From contig JAFKHH010000011.1 of NCBI GenBank assembly GCA_017306865.1, positions 558,001-622,000 of the forward strand: a stretch of 64,000 nucleotides of DNA. The letters run 5' to 3'. Each line of letters opens with the position of its first letter. Positions within the stretch are counted from its first letter, which is position 1. Shown here piece by piece: positions 33,961 to 44,091 of the stretch. Origin of the DNA: Filimonas sp. Its GTDB lineage: Bacteria > Bacteroidota > Bacteroidia > Chitinophagales > Chitinophagaceae. Position numbers and translations under genes: made by a program. Below the pieces are notes generated by a model. That model had not been told where the DNA came from. It saw only the letters and a program-made list of their open reading frames with translations, and ran no database searches.

Positions 33961-35481
33961 GTGAAAACAAGTAGCCATAGAGCAAATATTCAGCTTGAAT
34001 CGTCCTTGAATAATTTACTTAGGGAAAACTGCTCCCGGTTTTCCAGTGGTTACAACTTTGCATGCCAATTGTTTATTGCTGTGGCAATTATCCTGCTCAG
34101 CGTACAGCCCTGTTTTTCAAAGAACAAAGTAAAAGTAGCCTGTATAGGCGCCAGCATTACCTACGGCGCCCGCATAACCGACAGGGAACACAACAGTTAT
34201 CCGGCACAATTACAGCAATTGTTGGGTAACCAATACACTGTGATAAACTATGGTGTAAGTGGTAGCACGATGCTGAAGAAAGGCAACCAGCCATACTGGA
34301 ACACCACGCAGTACCAACAGGCTTTGACTGACAGGCCCGATATAGTCATTATTGATCTGGGTGGGAATGACGCCAAGCTGGTAAACAGGATATACATGAA
34401 CGAATTTGAACAGGACTGCCGTGAAATGGTTCGCTCATTCAGGCAATTACCATCACACCCACGCGTATTATTGTTATTGGCAATGCCTTCTTTTGTGAAA
34501 GACACGAGTGGTATATATGACCCCGTGATCATAAAACAGGTAAACCCGCATATACAAAATGTAGCCTACACCGATGCTGTAGAGGTAATAGATATGCACG
34601 CCCCGTTTGCAGATAAGGAAGCATTGATGCAGGATAAAATACATCCCGACGCTACCGGCGCAGCTATTATGGCCAAAGAGGTGTTTGATGTAATAGGTGC
34701 TGGCGCAGACAACGACTTTAATGTGTTTACACAATTACCTCCGCATACAACCAATTCTTTTTACGGATATGTATGTGCATCATTTAAACTGGATGGACAC
34801 AACTGTAATGTAGTGCAGCCAAAGTTTGCAGCCAAAGGGCACCCTTGGGTTTGGCGTGCGCGCTTCTGGGGACATGAACCACAGGCAGACATCTCGCTCC
34901 TGCAAAGAGGTTATCACATTGTGTATTGCGATGTTGCAGAATTATTCGGTAATAATGTAGCGATTGCTGCCTGGAATAAATTTTATGCACTGCTATATAA
35001 AGCGGGACTTGCAAAGAAGACTATACTGGAAGGCATGAGCAGGGGAGGCGTATATGCACTGAACTGGGCCGCAGAGAATCCGCGAAAAGTTGCCGGAGTA
35101 TATATTGATAATCCTGTGCTTGATTTAAAAAGTTGGCCCGGAGGCGTAGGTAACGCGGTCAAAAGTCCCAAAGAACAACAACAATTTATGGACGATTACC
35201 AGCTAAAAACCACAGACGATATAAAAGCATTTAAAGGAAGCCCTATAGACAAAATACCTGCTATTGTAAAAGGGAAATATCCTATGTTGATACTTTGCGC
35301 GGATGCAGACGAGGCATTACCGCCATCTGAAAACACATTGCCGTTTGAGCAGCAGGTAAAAGCGCTTGGCGGAAATATCACCGTTATACATAAACCCGGA
35401 TTCAAACATCACCCACATAGCTTTCCTAACCCCGCACTGATAACACAGTTTATTGTAAACGCCTTTAATCAACATAAATAA
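33961..35481 (+). CDS. Two-domain secreted esterase: SGNH hydrolase fused to alpha/beta hydrolase
   Basis: The frame starts with GTG at 33961; there is no in-frame ATG before the first domain, and a signal-like helix lies near residues 33-53, so the exact start is uncertain. Residues about 55-245 form an SGNH hydrolase (CIGASITYG, NYGVSGST, DLGGNDAK, DKIHPDATG). Residues about 265-506 form an alpha/beta hydrolase with nucleophile motif GMSRGG (Ser360), an acidic site near LCADADEALP and a late His in FKHHPHSF. Both halves keep catalytic residues, so one polypeptide may remove two ester types from a glycan. Its stop overlaps the GH95 start by one base, which couples the two. Confidence 0.85.
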   Translation: MKTSSHRANIQLESSLNNLLRENCSRFSSGYNFACQLFIAVAIILLSVQPCFSKNKVKVACIGASITYGARITDREHNSYPAQLQQLLGNQYTVINYGVSGSTMLKKGNQPYWNTTQYQQALTDRPDIVIIDLGGNDAKLVNRIYMNEFEQDCREMVRSFRQLPSHPRVLLLLAMPSFVKDTSGIYDPVIIKQVNPHIQNVAYTDAVEVIDMHAPFADKEALMQDKIHPDATGAAIMAKEVFDVIGAGADNDFNVFTQLPPHTTNSFYGYVCASFKLDGHNCNVVQPKFAAKGHPWVWRARFWGHEPQADISLLQRGYHIVYCDVAELFGNNVAIAAWNKFYALLYKAGLAKKTILEGMSRGGVYALNWAAENPRKVAGVYIDNPVLDLKSWPGGVGNAVKSPKEQQQFMDDYQLKTTDDIKAFKGSPIDKIPAIVKGKYPMLILCADADEALPPSENTLPFEQQVKALGGNITVIHKPGFKHHPHSFPNPALITQFIVNAFNQHK

Positions 35482-37964
35482 TGAAGCATAAGCGCCGGAA
35501 TGGTTACACCAGGCAAACCCTTGTATTTATTTGCATACTGGCTGCCAGTGCGCTGTCTCATGCACAGCCATTAAAGCTATGGTATAACCAACCTGCAGGG
35601 AATGTGTGGGAAGCAGCGTTGCCTATAGGAAACGGAAGACTGGCAGCTATGGTGTATGGCAATACGGACAAAGAAATTATAAAGCTGAATGAATCAAGCG
35701 TATGGAGCGGTGGTCCTTCACGCAATGATCCCGATGACGCATTAAGCGCATTGCCTGAAGTGCGCCAGTTGTTGTTTGATGGAAAGGCAGCAGACGCAAG
35801 TAAACTCGCTGCGCAAAAAATAAAAGCCAACAGGAACAATGGGATGAAGTATCAACCCGTAGGCAATGTATATCTCTACTTTCCCGGCCACGAGCAGGCA
35901 ACCAATTATTATCGTGAGCTTGACCTGGAAACGGCAACTGCAAAAACAACTTACACGCTAAATGGTGTAAACTACACACGCACTGTTTTTGCTTCCATTC
36001 CTGCACAGGTAATAGTAATGCGCATTACGGCAGATAAAACAGGAGCGCTTTCTTTTAAAGCAGCTATGGCTAGCCCGCAACGGTCTGCTGTTGCTATAAA
36101 AGGAAATAGCGCTATTGTGCTAAGTGGAACAAGCGGTGATAAAGATGGCGTAAAAGGACAGGTTAAGTTTAACGCAATCACACATATACAAACAGAAAAA
36201 GGTAAAGTGAGTGCAGAAGGTGATTCACTCGCGATCGAAGGTGCGAATGCTGTTACTATTTTCATTTCCATCGGCACAAACTTTATTAACTACAATGACA
36301 TCAGCGGTAACGAGCAGAAAAAAGCCGAAGCATACTTAAATAAAGCACTACAGAAAAAATACAGCACATTATTACAAGAACATATTGCAGCCTATCAGTC
36401 ATACTTCAATCGTGTACGGTTAGACCTGGGATCTACAGATTCTATACACAATCCAACTGACCAGCGCATCAGCGATTTCAGAAATGCAAATGATCCGCAA
36501 TTGGTATCATTATATTTCCAGTTTGGCAGATACTTACTGATCGCCGCATCGCAACCGGGTGGACAACCTGCCAATCTACAAGGAATATGGAACGACCGCA
36601 TGGATCCGCCATGGGGCAGCAAATACACCATTAATATAAATACGGAGATGAACTACTGGCCTGCGGAAGTAACGCATTTGACAGAGATGCATGAGCCGCT
36701 GGTACAAATGGTAAGAGAGTTGTCACAAACAGGAAGGCAGACCGCGAAAGTTATGTATGGCGCTAACGGTTGGGTGACGCATCACAACACAGATCTGTGG
36801 CGCATTACCGGCCCGGTAGATGGTATTGGCTCTGCTATGTGGCCCATGGGCGGCGCATGGCTCAGCAGGCATGTGTGGGACAAGTATCTATACAATGGCG
36901 ATAAAAAATATTTAGCAACTGTATATGATGCACTTAAAGGCTGTGCGGAGTTTTATGCAGACTTCCTGGTAGAAGAACCTACGCATAAGTGGCTGATCGT
37001 TTCACCATCTATGTCGCCCGAAAATGCACCGCAAATAAACAAAGGCATCTCCATTGCCGCAGGCACTACCATGGATAACCAGCTTGTGTTTGAAGTGTTT
37101 TCCAATACCATACATGCCGCACAGGTATTACAGAAAGATGCAGCACTGGTTGCAAAACTAATAGCCATGCGCAACAGGCTTGCACCTATGCAGGTAGGGC
37201 AATACAGCCAACTACAGGAGTGGTTACAGGATTGGGATAATCCGAATGACAAGCACAGGCATATCTCACACCTCTTTGGTTTATATCCTGCAAAACAAAT
37301 TTCTCCCTATCGCACACCGCAGTTATTTGTAGCTGCACGCAATTCACTAGTCCAGCGTGGTGATATTTCAACAGGCTGGTCTATGGGATGGAAAGTAAAC
37401 TGCTGGGCGCGTTTCCTGGATGGAGATCATGCTTTACAGTTGATCCGCAACCAGCTTACACCGGTCGGCGTAAACAAAGGCGCCAATAGTGGAGGCGGCA
37501 CCTATCCTAACTTCTTTGACGCGCATCCACCTTTCCAGATAGATGGCAATTTTGGTTGTACTGCAGGAATAGCAGAAATGCTATTGCAGAGCCATGACGG
37601 CGCTATTCACCTCTTACCTGCATTACCCGCAGAATGGAAAAATGGAAATATAAAAGGATTGTGCGCACAAGGCGGTTTTGAAGTGGCAGATATGCAGTGG
37701 GCAAATGGGAAACTGGTAACCGTAACCGTCAGATCAAACATTGGGGGAAACTGCCGTATCCGTACTGCCAATAAACTGAAGCTTCAAAACGGCACATTAA
37801 GAGAAGCAAAAGACGAAAACACAAATCCGTTTTTTGCCGTGGATAAAGTGGCAACTCCTGTCATTTCTCCAAAAGCTGATCTGAAACCGTTGGAGTTAAA
37901 ACCTACGTTCCTGTATGATTTTTCAACAAGTCCAGGGAAAAGCTACGTGTTAGTGGCGGAATAA
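35481..37964 (+). CDS. Glycoside hydrolase family 95 (alpha-L-fucosidase/galactosidase type)
   Basis: The 827-residue protein has a signal peptide (to about residue 29, ALSHAQ) and the GH95 landmarks: WEAALPIGNGRLAAMVYG, NDRMDPPWGSKYTININTE followed by MNYWPAEV, SPSMSPENAP, HRHISHLFGLYP, STGWSMGWKVNCWARF and FQIDGNFGCTAGIAEM. GH95 enzymes are inverting alpha-1,2-L-fucosidases or alpha-L-galactosidases. The gene is coupled to the double esterase by a one-base overlap, so the two probably act on the same decorated chain end, outside the cytoplasm. The precise substrate cannot be assigned from motifs. Confidence 0.93.
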   Translation: MKHKRRNGYTRQTLVFICILAASALSHAQPLKLWYNQPAGNVWEAALPIGNGRLAAMVYGNTDKEIIKLNESSVWSGGPSRNDPDDALSALPEVRQLLFDGKAADASKLAAQKIKANRNNGMKYQPVGNVYLYFPGHEQATNYYRELDLETATAKTTYTLNGVNYTRTVFASIPAQVIVMRITADKTGALSFKAAMASPQRSAVAIKGNSAIVLSGTSGDKDGVKGQVKFNAITHIQTEKGKVSAEGDSLAIEGANAVTIFISIGTNFINYNDISGNEQKKAEAYLNKALQKKYSTLLQEHIAAYQSYFNRVRLDLGSTDSIHNPTDQRISDFRNANDPQLVSLYFQFGRYLLIAASQPGGQPANLQGIWNDRMDPPWGSKYTININTEMNYWPAEVTHLTEMHEPLVQMVRELSQTGRQTAKVMYGANGWVTHHNTDLWRITGPVDGIGSAMWPMGGAWLSRHVWDKYLYNGDKKYLATVYDALKGCAEFYADFLVEEPTHKWLIVSPSMSPENAPQINKGISIAAGTTMDNQLVFEVFSNTIHAAQVLQKDAALVAKLIAMRNRLAPMQVGQYSQLQEWLQDWDNPNDKHRHISHLFGLYPAKQISPYRTPQLFVAARNSLVQRGDISTGWSMGWKVNCWARFLDGDHALQLIRNQLTPVGVNKGANSGGGTYPNFFDAHPPFQIDGNFGCTAGIAEMLLQSHDGAIHLLPALPAEWKNGNIKGLCAQGGFEVADMQWANGKLVTVTVRSNIGGNCRIRTANKLKLQNGTLREAKDENTNPFFAVDKVATPVISPKADLKPLELKPTFLYDFSTSPGKSYVLVAE

Positions 37965-38360
37965 AGTTTCAGAGGGTTCCAACGTTTACAAGTCTCAGAT
38001 TATTGTTCGTTAGCTAATGATCGGCGCGCAGCTAGCGCTGTGTTCTTTGCGTTCCCTCTGCGACCTTTGCGATACTTCCGCACCTTTGCGTGAAATGAAG
38101 CGGCTAACCAGCAACTAGCAACCTGAAACCAACATCTGACTTCTTTTTCAAATAAAAACACCTGTACATCATCATATTAAGACATAATTAATCAATTATT
38201 AGCCTCACCGGGATTATTTGCATTTGATTTCATTACGGATACAAATTCTTAACCATACAAAGCATCGTCTCACAATGATTGCAGCCAGATACCTCCATTA
38301 CCCAGCCGGGTACGGCTTTGTCCAGATTGCAAACAACCATTAAAAAATTGCCAGGCCATT
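37965..38360. other. Spacer of 396 bases before the GH92 gene
   Basis: A TTTGCGTTCCCTCTGCGACC-type dispersed tract lies at 38037-38097. The rest (38160-38360) is AT-rich and likely holds the promoter and a long leader for the GH92 gene, but I could not settle on an element. Confidence 0.5.
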
Positions 38361-40604
38361 ATGACTAAACGAAAAATAATTTTTTGCCTGCTTCAGCTAT
38401 GCCTGATCCCATCGTTCGCACAAAAAAGTGACCAGGCCGGCGCAGGCAACTTAGCGTACATTGACCCCCGCATAGGGAATGTTGGCGCATTGTTGGTTCC
38501 AACCCGGCCCACCGTTCAATTGCCCAACCAGCTCATCCGCATGTATCCGCAGCGGCAGGATTATATCAGCGACCAGATCTCTTCTTTCCCGCTCAACATT
38601 GTTTCGCACAGGCTGGGCGAAGTATTCTCCGTAAAGCCTTCTGTAAAAGCACCGGCTATTGCAGACTGGAATGAGCAACAAACGTATGATCATGACCTGG
38701 AAGTGACAAGGCCATGGTATTATTCCACCTACCTCGTTGACAAAGATGTGCAGGTAGAATTTGCGCCAGCAGCTAAAACAGGGATCTACCGTTTTACTTT
38801 TCCTGCGAATGGTACAAAAGCGTTGCTCTTCAGCAATTACAATAAAGATGCTTCTGCTTATGCGTTAGTGAACGGCAATGTATTAACCGGAACAGAACGC
38901 TATCATGGCAACATCAAAGTGTATTTGTATGGTGAGTTTTCTGCTGCGGCCACATTGCAAGTGGTGGATGGAAAAAATATAGTGAAGCAGGACAGTGTTC
39001 GCGGAGACATTGTGAAAGCCGCTGTTGTATTCAGTAACAATGCACCTGCCTCTATAGAACTGCGTTATGCTATCTCCTATGTGAGCGCAGAACAGGCAAA
39101 GAAAAATTTTACAAAAGAAATAGCCAAAGCATCTTTTGATAATGTGGTAAAACAAGCAGCGCAAAGCTGGCAGAAAGTAATAGACCAAATACAGGTAGAA
39201 GGGGGCGCAGATGCCCAACGCCGTTCCTTCTATACAGCATTATACAGATGCTATGAGCGCATGGTGAACATCTCAGAAGATTCATCTTACTACAGCGGAT
39301 ACGATAATCAGATACATAAAGAGGCTACACCCTTTTATGTAGATGACTGGTCTTGGGATACCTACCTCGCATTACATCCATTGCGTACCATCCTCAATCC
39401 TTCATTGGAAACAGTAATGCTGCAATCTTATGTACGCATGTATGAGCAAAGCGGATGGATGCCAACCTTCCCGGTATTGTTTGGTGACCACGCATGTATG
39501 AATGGCTTTCATTCCTCTGTTACCTTCTTAGATGCCTATCGAAAAGGCATTCGCGGTTTTGATGTGGCTAAAGCGTACGAAGGCATGATGAAAAATGCAA
39601 CCAAAGCAACCATGTTGCCATGGCGCAACGGCCCCAAATGCGAGTTGGATGATGTGTACCTGACCAAAGGATATTTTCCCGCATTGAAGAAAAATGAAAA
39701 AGAAACAGAAGCGCTGGTACATCCGTTTGAAAAAAGACAAGCAGTTGCTGTAACACTTGGGCACAGTTACGACGACTGGGCTGTATCGCAACTGGCAAAA
39801 GAGCTAGGCAAGAGTGCAGATGCAAAAACATTTGAAGAGCGTGGACAGAATTATAAAAAGCTCTGGCATCCTGAAATGAAAGTGTTCCTGCCAAAAGACA
39901 GCAAAGGCGATTGGATCATGATCGACCCAGGCTTTGATGGCGGCAAAGGCGGACGGGAATATTATGACGAGAACAATGGATACACTTATCGCTGGCAAGT
40001 GCAGCAGGACATTAAAGGGCTGCGCCAGTTAATGGGTGGCGCTAAAGCAATGGAAGATACACTGGACGCATTTTTCCGTCGCGGACTAGGAAAAAGTAAA
40101 TATGAGTACTGGTACACCTTTCCAGATCATACAGGTAATGTAGGACAATACTCTATGGGTAATGAACCAAGCTTTCATATCCCTTACTTATACAACTATA
40201 CAGGTAGCCCGTGGAAGACACAAAAGCGTATTCGCTTTCTACTCGATGTATGGTTTAAAGACAACATCTTTGGTGTGCCCGGTGATGAAGATGGTGGAGG
40301 TATGATGGCCTTTGTTGTGTTCTCTTCTATGGGCTTTTATCCCGTTACACCAGGCTTGCCACAGTACACCGTTGGCAGCCCTGTCTTCAGTAAAGTATCC
40401 ATCCGTCTCGATAATGGTAAAACATTTACAGTAATAGCAAAAGACTGCTCTGTTGTAAATAAATATATACAACGCGCATCATTTGACGGTAAAGAAATGA
40501 ATACGCCATGGTTCTCCCACCAGCAATTAGTAAACGGCGGTACGCTGGAATTGCAAATGGGGCCAAAGCCTAATAAAACATGGGGAGCAGGTGTTTCCGA
40601 ATAA
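38361..40604 (+). CDS. Glycoside hydrolase family 92 (alpha-mannosidase), variant group
   Basis: The 747-residue protein has a signal peptide ending near residue 21 (IPSFAQ). It opens the mature part with DPRIGNVGALLVPTRPT and keeps late GH92 blocks: SMGNEPSFHIPYLYNY, VPGDEDGGGMMAFVVFSSMGFYPV and PGLPQYTVGSPVF. GH92 enzymes are calcium-dependent inverting exo-alpha-mannosidases. The TRPTVQLP-type N terminus marks a sub-group different from the canonical copy at 51652, which begins NPHIGSGGHGH. Thirty bases separate it from the GH2 gene downstream, so the two are probably cotranscribed. Confidence 0.92.
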   Translation: MTKRKIIFCLLQLCLIPSFAQKSDQAGAGNLAYIDPRIGNVGALLVPTRPTVQLPNQLIRMYPQRQDYISDQISSFPLNIVSHRLGEVFSVKPSVKAPAIADWNEQQTYDHDLEVTRPWYYSTYLVDKDVQVEFAPAAKTGIYRFTFPANGTKALLFSNYNKDASAYALVNGNVLTGTERYHGNIKVYLYGEFSAAATLQVVDGKNIVKQDSVRGDIVKAAVVFSNNAPASIELRYAISYVSAEQAKKNFTKEIAKASFDNVVKQAAQSWQKVIDQIQVEGGADAQRRSFYTALYRCYERMVNISEDSSYYSGYDNQIHKEATPFYVDDWSWDTYLALHPLRTILNPSLETVMLQSYVRMYEQSGWMPTFPVLFGDHACMNGFHSSVTFLDAYRKGIRGFDVAKAYEGMMKNATKATMLPWRNGPKCELDDVYLTKGYFPALKKNEKETEALVHPFEKRQAVAVTLGHSYDDWAVSQLAKELGKSADAKTFEERGQNYKKLWHPEMKVFLPKDSKGDWIMIDPGFDGGKGGREYYDENNGYTYRWQVQQDIKGLRQLMGGAKAMEDTLDAFFRRGLGKSKYEYWYTFPDHTGNVGQYSMGNEPSFHIPYLYNYTGSPWKTQKRIRFLLDVWFKDNIFGVPGDEDGGGMMAFVVFSSMGFYPVTPGLPQYTVGSPVFSKVSIRLDNGKTFTVIAKDCSVVNKYIQRASFDGKEMNTPWFSHQQLVNGGTLELQMGPKPNKTWGAGVSE

Positions 40605-40634
40605 AATAATCTGACAGCTAAGCCATATACTAAC

Positions 40635-43600
40635 GTGAAAAAAAATATCAGGAAAATAATCGTTGCAGCACTGCTTATTACAAACTGCATTGCCACAAAT
40701 GCACAACAGAAATATAATGGTGTATTTGCACCAACAGACAGTTGGATAAAACCTGCAGAACAGAAATACAGATCCGCCATCTGCATCAACGGGTCATGGC
40801 AGTTTCAGCCTGTTGCATTACCCAATGGATTTAAGGAAGGCATAGATAATGCACCCGCATTATCTATGCCTGTAAATGATGCATGGGATAAAACATCTAT
40901 ACGCATTCCTTCGCCCTGGAACATCAACAGCTTTGCGGATAAGAACGGACTGGGTGGCGATTTTCGCAGTTACCCATCTTATCCTAAAACATGGGAAAGT
41001 ATAAAAATGGGATGGCTGCGCAGGAAAGTGAGCGTACCACAGAGCTGGAAAGGGCAACGCATTACACTTCACTTTGAAGCGCTTGCAGGTGACGCAGTTA
41101 TTCTTATCAATGGGAAAAATGCAGGGAAACATTTTGGCATCTTTCTGCCTTTTGATATAGACGTAACAGATGCGTTGAACTATGGAAGCGAAAACGAAAT
41201 TTTGATAGGTGTACGCAAAGCCTCTTTGTTTGACAAACGAAGTGACTACGGAAGACGTACCTACCAGGCAGGTTCTTTCTGGGGACAACATATAGCAGGT
41301 ATCTGGCAAGATGTCTATCTCGTAGCAGTACCGCAGGTGCATATACAGGATGTGTATGTACAAGCCAAACTGGATGAAAATAAATTAAGCGCAACAGTAA
41401 TGGTGCGCAATGATAATAGCAGTGATATATCAGTAAAGCTAAGCGGTAACATAACAGGTTGGAAGAACGGAAAGGCTGCATTAAGTATGCAACCCGTTAC
41501 CGTAACAGTACCGGCACATGCAAGTAAAGCGGTTGAACTTGTGCAAACTGTTGGCGGTGCATTAAAAGAGTGGACGCCAGCATCCCCTGAATTATACAAT
41601 ATAGATATTCAGCTTAACAGCAATGGAAATATTACCGATACCAAAACAACCCGTTTCGGTTGGAGACAAATAGCATTGCGCGGTAGTCAGTTCCTGCTGA
41701 ACGGAAAGCCTTTTGTAATGAAAGGTGATTCATGGCACTTTATGGGTATTCCGCAAATGACACGCCGCTATGCACAGGCATGGTACCAGGCCATGCGCGA
41801 TGCCAACCTGAATGCTGTACGCCTGCACGCACAGCCATACCCATCTTTTTATTTGGATGTAGCAGACGAAATGGGCATACTCGTACTAGACGAATCTGCC
41901 ATGTGGGCAAGTGATGGCGGGCCAAAACTGGGTGCAAGTGAATACTGGAGAGATAGTGAAACGCACATGGAAGAGTTAGTAAAGCGTGACAGAAATCACC
42001 CATCCGTTTTTGGATGGAGCATTTCCAATGAAATAAAACCAATCGTACGTGGCGTAATGCGTAATCCTCCAGGCATGATGGATACACTCATCGCGCACTA
42101 TGCCAAGTGGGCTGAGATATGCAAAACAAACGATCCTTCGCGCCCGTGGATCTCTGCTGATGGTGAAGATGATGGCGAAGGAAAGCTGCCTACCTATATT
42201 GTACATTATGGCGGTACAGAAGCCATGAACAGGGCAGCAAAGAGCGGTAAACCGTGGGGTGTGGGTGAGGCTGGTAATGCCTACTATGGTACACCGGAGC
42301 AAGTGTCTGAAACAAATGGCAACCGCGCTTATGAATCTTTCCTTGGAAGAATGGAAGGAGTAGCCGCATCATCCTATCAATCGCTTGCAGCGCAAAAAGA
42401 AAAAGACGCTATATACAGGAGTGTTTTCAATCTCGTATGGTATGGGTTGAAACCGTTACCACTCGGCATGAAGGATACAACTAAACCTCCGGCCATAACA
42501 GACGGTATTTTCTTTACTTCTTATAAAGAGAATGAACCGGGGGTACAACCGGAACGCTTAGGGCCATATACTACAACACTTAATCCCGGTTATGACCCAC
42601 GCTTGCCTTTGTACCAAACATGGCCGCTGTTTGATGCCATCAAAGATGCTGCATCAGATAAACCTGTGGATGTAAATAAATGGAAAAATACTGCGATAGC
42701 AAATGCAGCAACGCCTGCACCAGTAACACCCGCAACATCTGTTGGCGTACTTTCTGTTACAAGCAGTTCATTTGCTACACAGCTAAAGAAAATAGGTGTA
42801 CGGGTTGATGCAGGTAAATCAGCAACGCCAGCTATCTTATTTGTAGATGCTGCACAGCCGGGTAGCGATGCTGCTACTATCATGCAGCAAGTATATGCTA
42901 ATGGAGGCACTGTAATAGTATGGGGATTGGACTCCATAGCATCACAGGCATTCTATCAATTATTGCCAGGAGAACTTGCGCTTACCAATCGTGTAGCAAC
43001 TTCTTTGTTACCTGCAAATGCAGATGTAGTTACAACTGGTATCAGTAATGCAGACTTATATTTTTCGGAGCAGCGCCCGGCCGAAATAACAACACGTGGC
43101 CTCACAGGCAAATTAGTGAAACAATCAAAGGTGTTATTGGAAGCCTGTAATACAGACTGGATGCTATGGAACAAACAACCGGAATATGCAAAAACAGCTA
43201 TGGTGGTAAGGTCTGAACGTGAGGCAAAACCTTCAGGCGTTGTAATGATCTCCAAACAGATTGGCAAAGGCAGGTTGATCATCACAACCTTACCTGTTGC
43301 ACCAAGACAGGCAAAGGCTGAAAAGACGATCCGCCGCATACTTGAAAATATAGGTGTGCCACTTGGTTCAGGAAGCGACACTATAAAGCCTGTAAATAAA
43401 GACGGGATAGTGAACAATGCACTGCTGTTGGGTAGCTTTCCTGCTTCTTCATTAACAGTAGCTGCTGACAGTAACTGGATCAATATAAATAATGGAGATG
43501 CTATAAAAGCTTATGCAAAGCTGGGCGATAAACAATGGAATGTAACGACTGCGGAAAATGGCGTGTTTGTGTTTACAAAAGATAAAGTGAACGGGCCTGT

Positions 43601-43934
43601 TGCCAATGCGGCTGCCTATCTCAGCTATTGGATTTTCAGCCCGCGCCCACTGGACGACTTGCTGATAGAACCAAATATTCCTGTCGTAAACCTGGAACTA
43701 TCCGCTGATGATGCCGCGCAGGCATGGCTAAATGGTAAACGCATTATTCAATATATAAGACAAGGTTCTTTGGATGGTAAAGTGAAAGCAGAAGCTTTAA
43801 AACTGCACCAGGGGTGGAACCATGTATTAGTAAAAGTGATCAATGTAGGCGGCGCATGGAAGTGTGCGATGAAACTGACATGCAACCAGCCGGAATTTTT
43901 AAAAGAATTACAATCATCGTTGGAAAAGCCATAA
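40635..43934 (+). CDS. Glycoside hydrolase family 2 protein with extra C-terminal domains
   Basis: The start codon is GTG at 40635, chosen because it opens a clear signal peptide (IVAALLITNCIATNAQ). Of 1099 residues, about 60-240 form the GH2 sugar-binding jelly roll and about 340-640 the TIM barrel with acid/base Glu in GWSISNEIKP and a probable nucleophile Glu in WGVGEAGNAYYG. After about residue 690 comes a Rossmann/GATase-like region (ILFVDAAQPG, GTVIVWGLDSI), then a beta-rich end. GH2 covers beta-galactosidases, beta-mannosidases and beta-glucuronidases; the activity is not clear. It follows the GH92 gene by 30 bases. Confidence 0.88.
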   Translation: MKKNIRKIIVAALLITNCIATNAQQKYNGVFAPTDSWIKPAEQKYRSAICINGSWQFQPVALPNGFKEGIDNAPALSMPVNDAWDKTSIRIPSPWNINSFADKNGLGGDFRSYPSYPKTWESIKMGWLRRKVSVPQSWKGQRITLHFEALAGDAVILINGKNAGKHFGIFLPFDIDVTDALNYGSENEILIGVRKASLFDKRSDYGRRTYQAGSFWGQHIAGIWQDVYLVAVPQVHIQDVYVQAKLDENKLSATVMVRNDNSSDISVKLSGNITGWKNGKAALSMQPVTVTVPAHASKAVELVQTVGGALKEWTPASPELYNIDIQLNSNGNITDTKTTRFGWRQIALRGSQFLLNGKPFVMKGDSWHFMGIPQMTRRYAQAWYQAMRDANLNAVRLHAQPYPSFYLDVADEMGILVLDESAMWASDGGPKLGASEYWRDSETHMEELVKRDRNHPSVFGWSISNEIKPIVRGVMRNPPGMMDTLIAHYAKWAEICKTNDPSRPWISADGEDDGEGKLPTYIVHYGGTEAMNRAAKSGKPWGVGEAGNAYYGTPEQVSETNGNRAYESFLGRMEGVAASSYQSLAAQKEKDAIYRSVFNLVWYGLKPLPLGMKDTTKPPAITDGIFFTSYKENEPGVQPERLGPYTTTLNPGYDPRLPLYQTWPLFDAIKDAASDKPVDVNKWKNTAIANAATPAPVTPATSVGVLSVTSSSFATQLKKIGVRVDAGKSATPAILFVDAAQPGSDAATIMQQVYANGGTVIVWGLDSIASQAFYQLLPGELALTNRVATSLLPANADVVTTGISNADLYFSEQRPAEITTRGLTGKLVKQSKVLLEACNTDWMLWNKQPEYAKTAMVVRSEREAKPSGVVMISKQIGKGRLIITTLPVAPRQAKAEKTIRRILENIGVPLGSGSDTIKPVNKDGIVNNALLLGSFPASSLTVAADSNWININNGDAIKAYAKLGDKQWNVTTAENGVFVFTKDKVNGPVANAAAYLSYWIFSPRPLDDLLIEPNIPVVNLELSADDAAQAWLNGKRIIQYIRQGSLDGKVKAEALKLHQGWNHVLVKVINVGGAWKCAMKLTCNQPEFLKELQSSLEKP

Positions 43935-43936
43935 CT

Positions 43937-44091
43937 GATTTGAGATTTGAAATGTATTATGCGTGAATCGTGAGACGGTAGTCGTGAATGGACTTGCTCA
44001 CAACTGACAACTCAAAATTCACTTTGCGCCTTTGCGATACTTTGCGCCTTTGCGCGAAACATTTCAAATCTCAAATCTCAAATTTCAAATC
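43937..44091. repeat. Nested repeat spacer between the two GH2 genes
   Basis: An outer TTTGAGATTTGAAAT tract (43937-43955) and its inverse (44061-44090) enclose a GTGAGACGGTAGTCGTGAATGG element (43960-44022), whose long form matches the repeat at 11971-12046, and a CTTTGCGCCTTTGCG tract (44022-44060). Confidence 0.75.

Noticed and set aside
43937-44091. CRISPR-like spaced repeats
   Set aside because: The repeats are low-complexity and inverted rather than direct, without even spacing or unique spacers, and no cas gene is present.
44032-44091. Longer N terminus of the second GH2 protein
   Set aside because: The extra 20 residues translate the dispersed TTTCAAATCTCAAAT repeat, and the signal peptide begins at the ATG at 44092.
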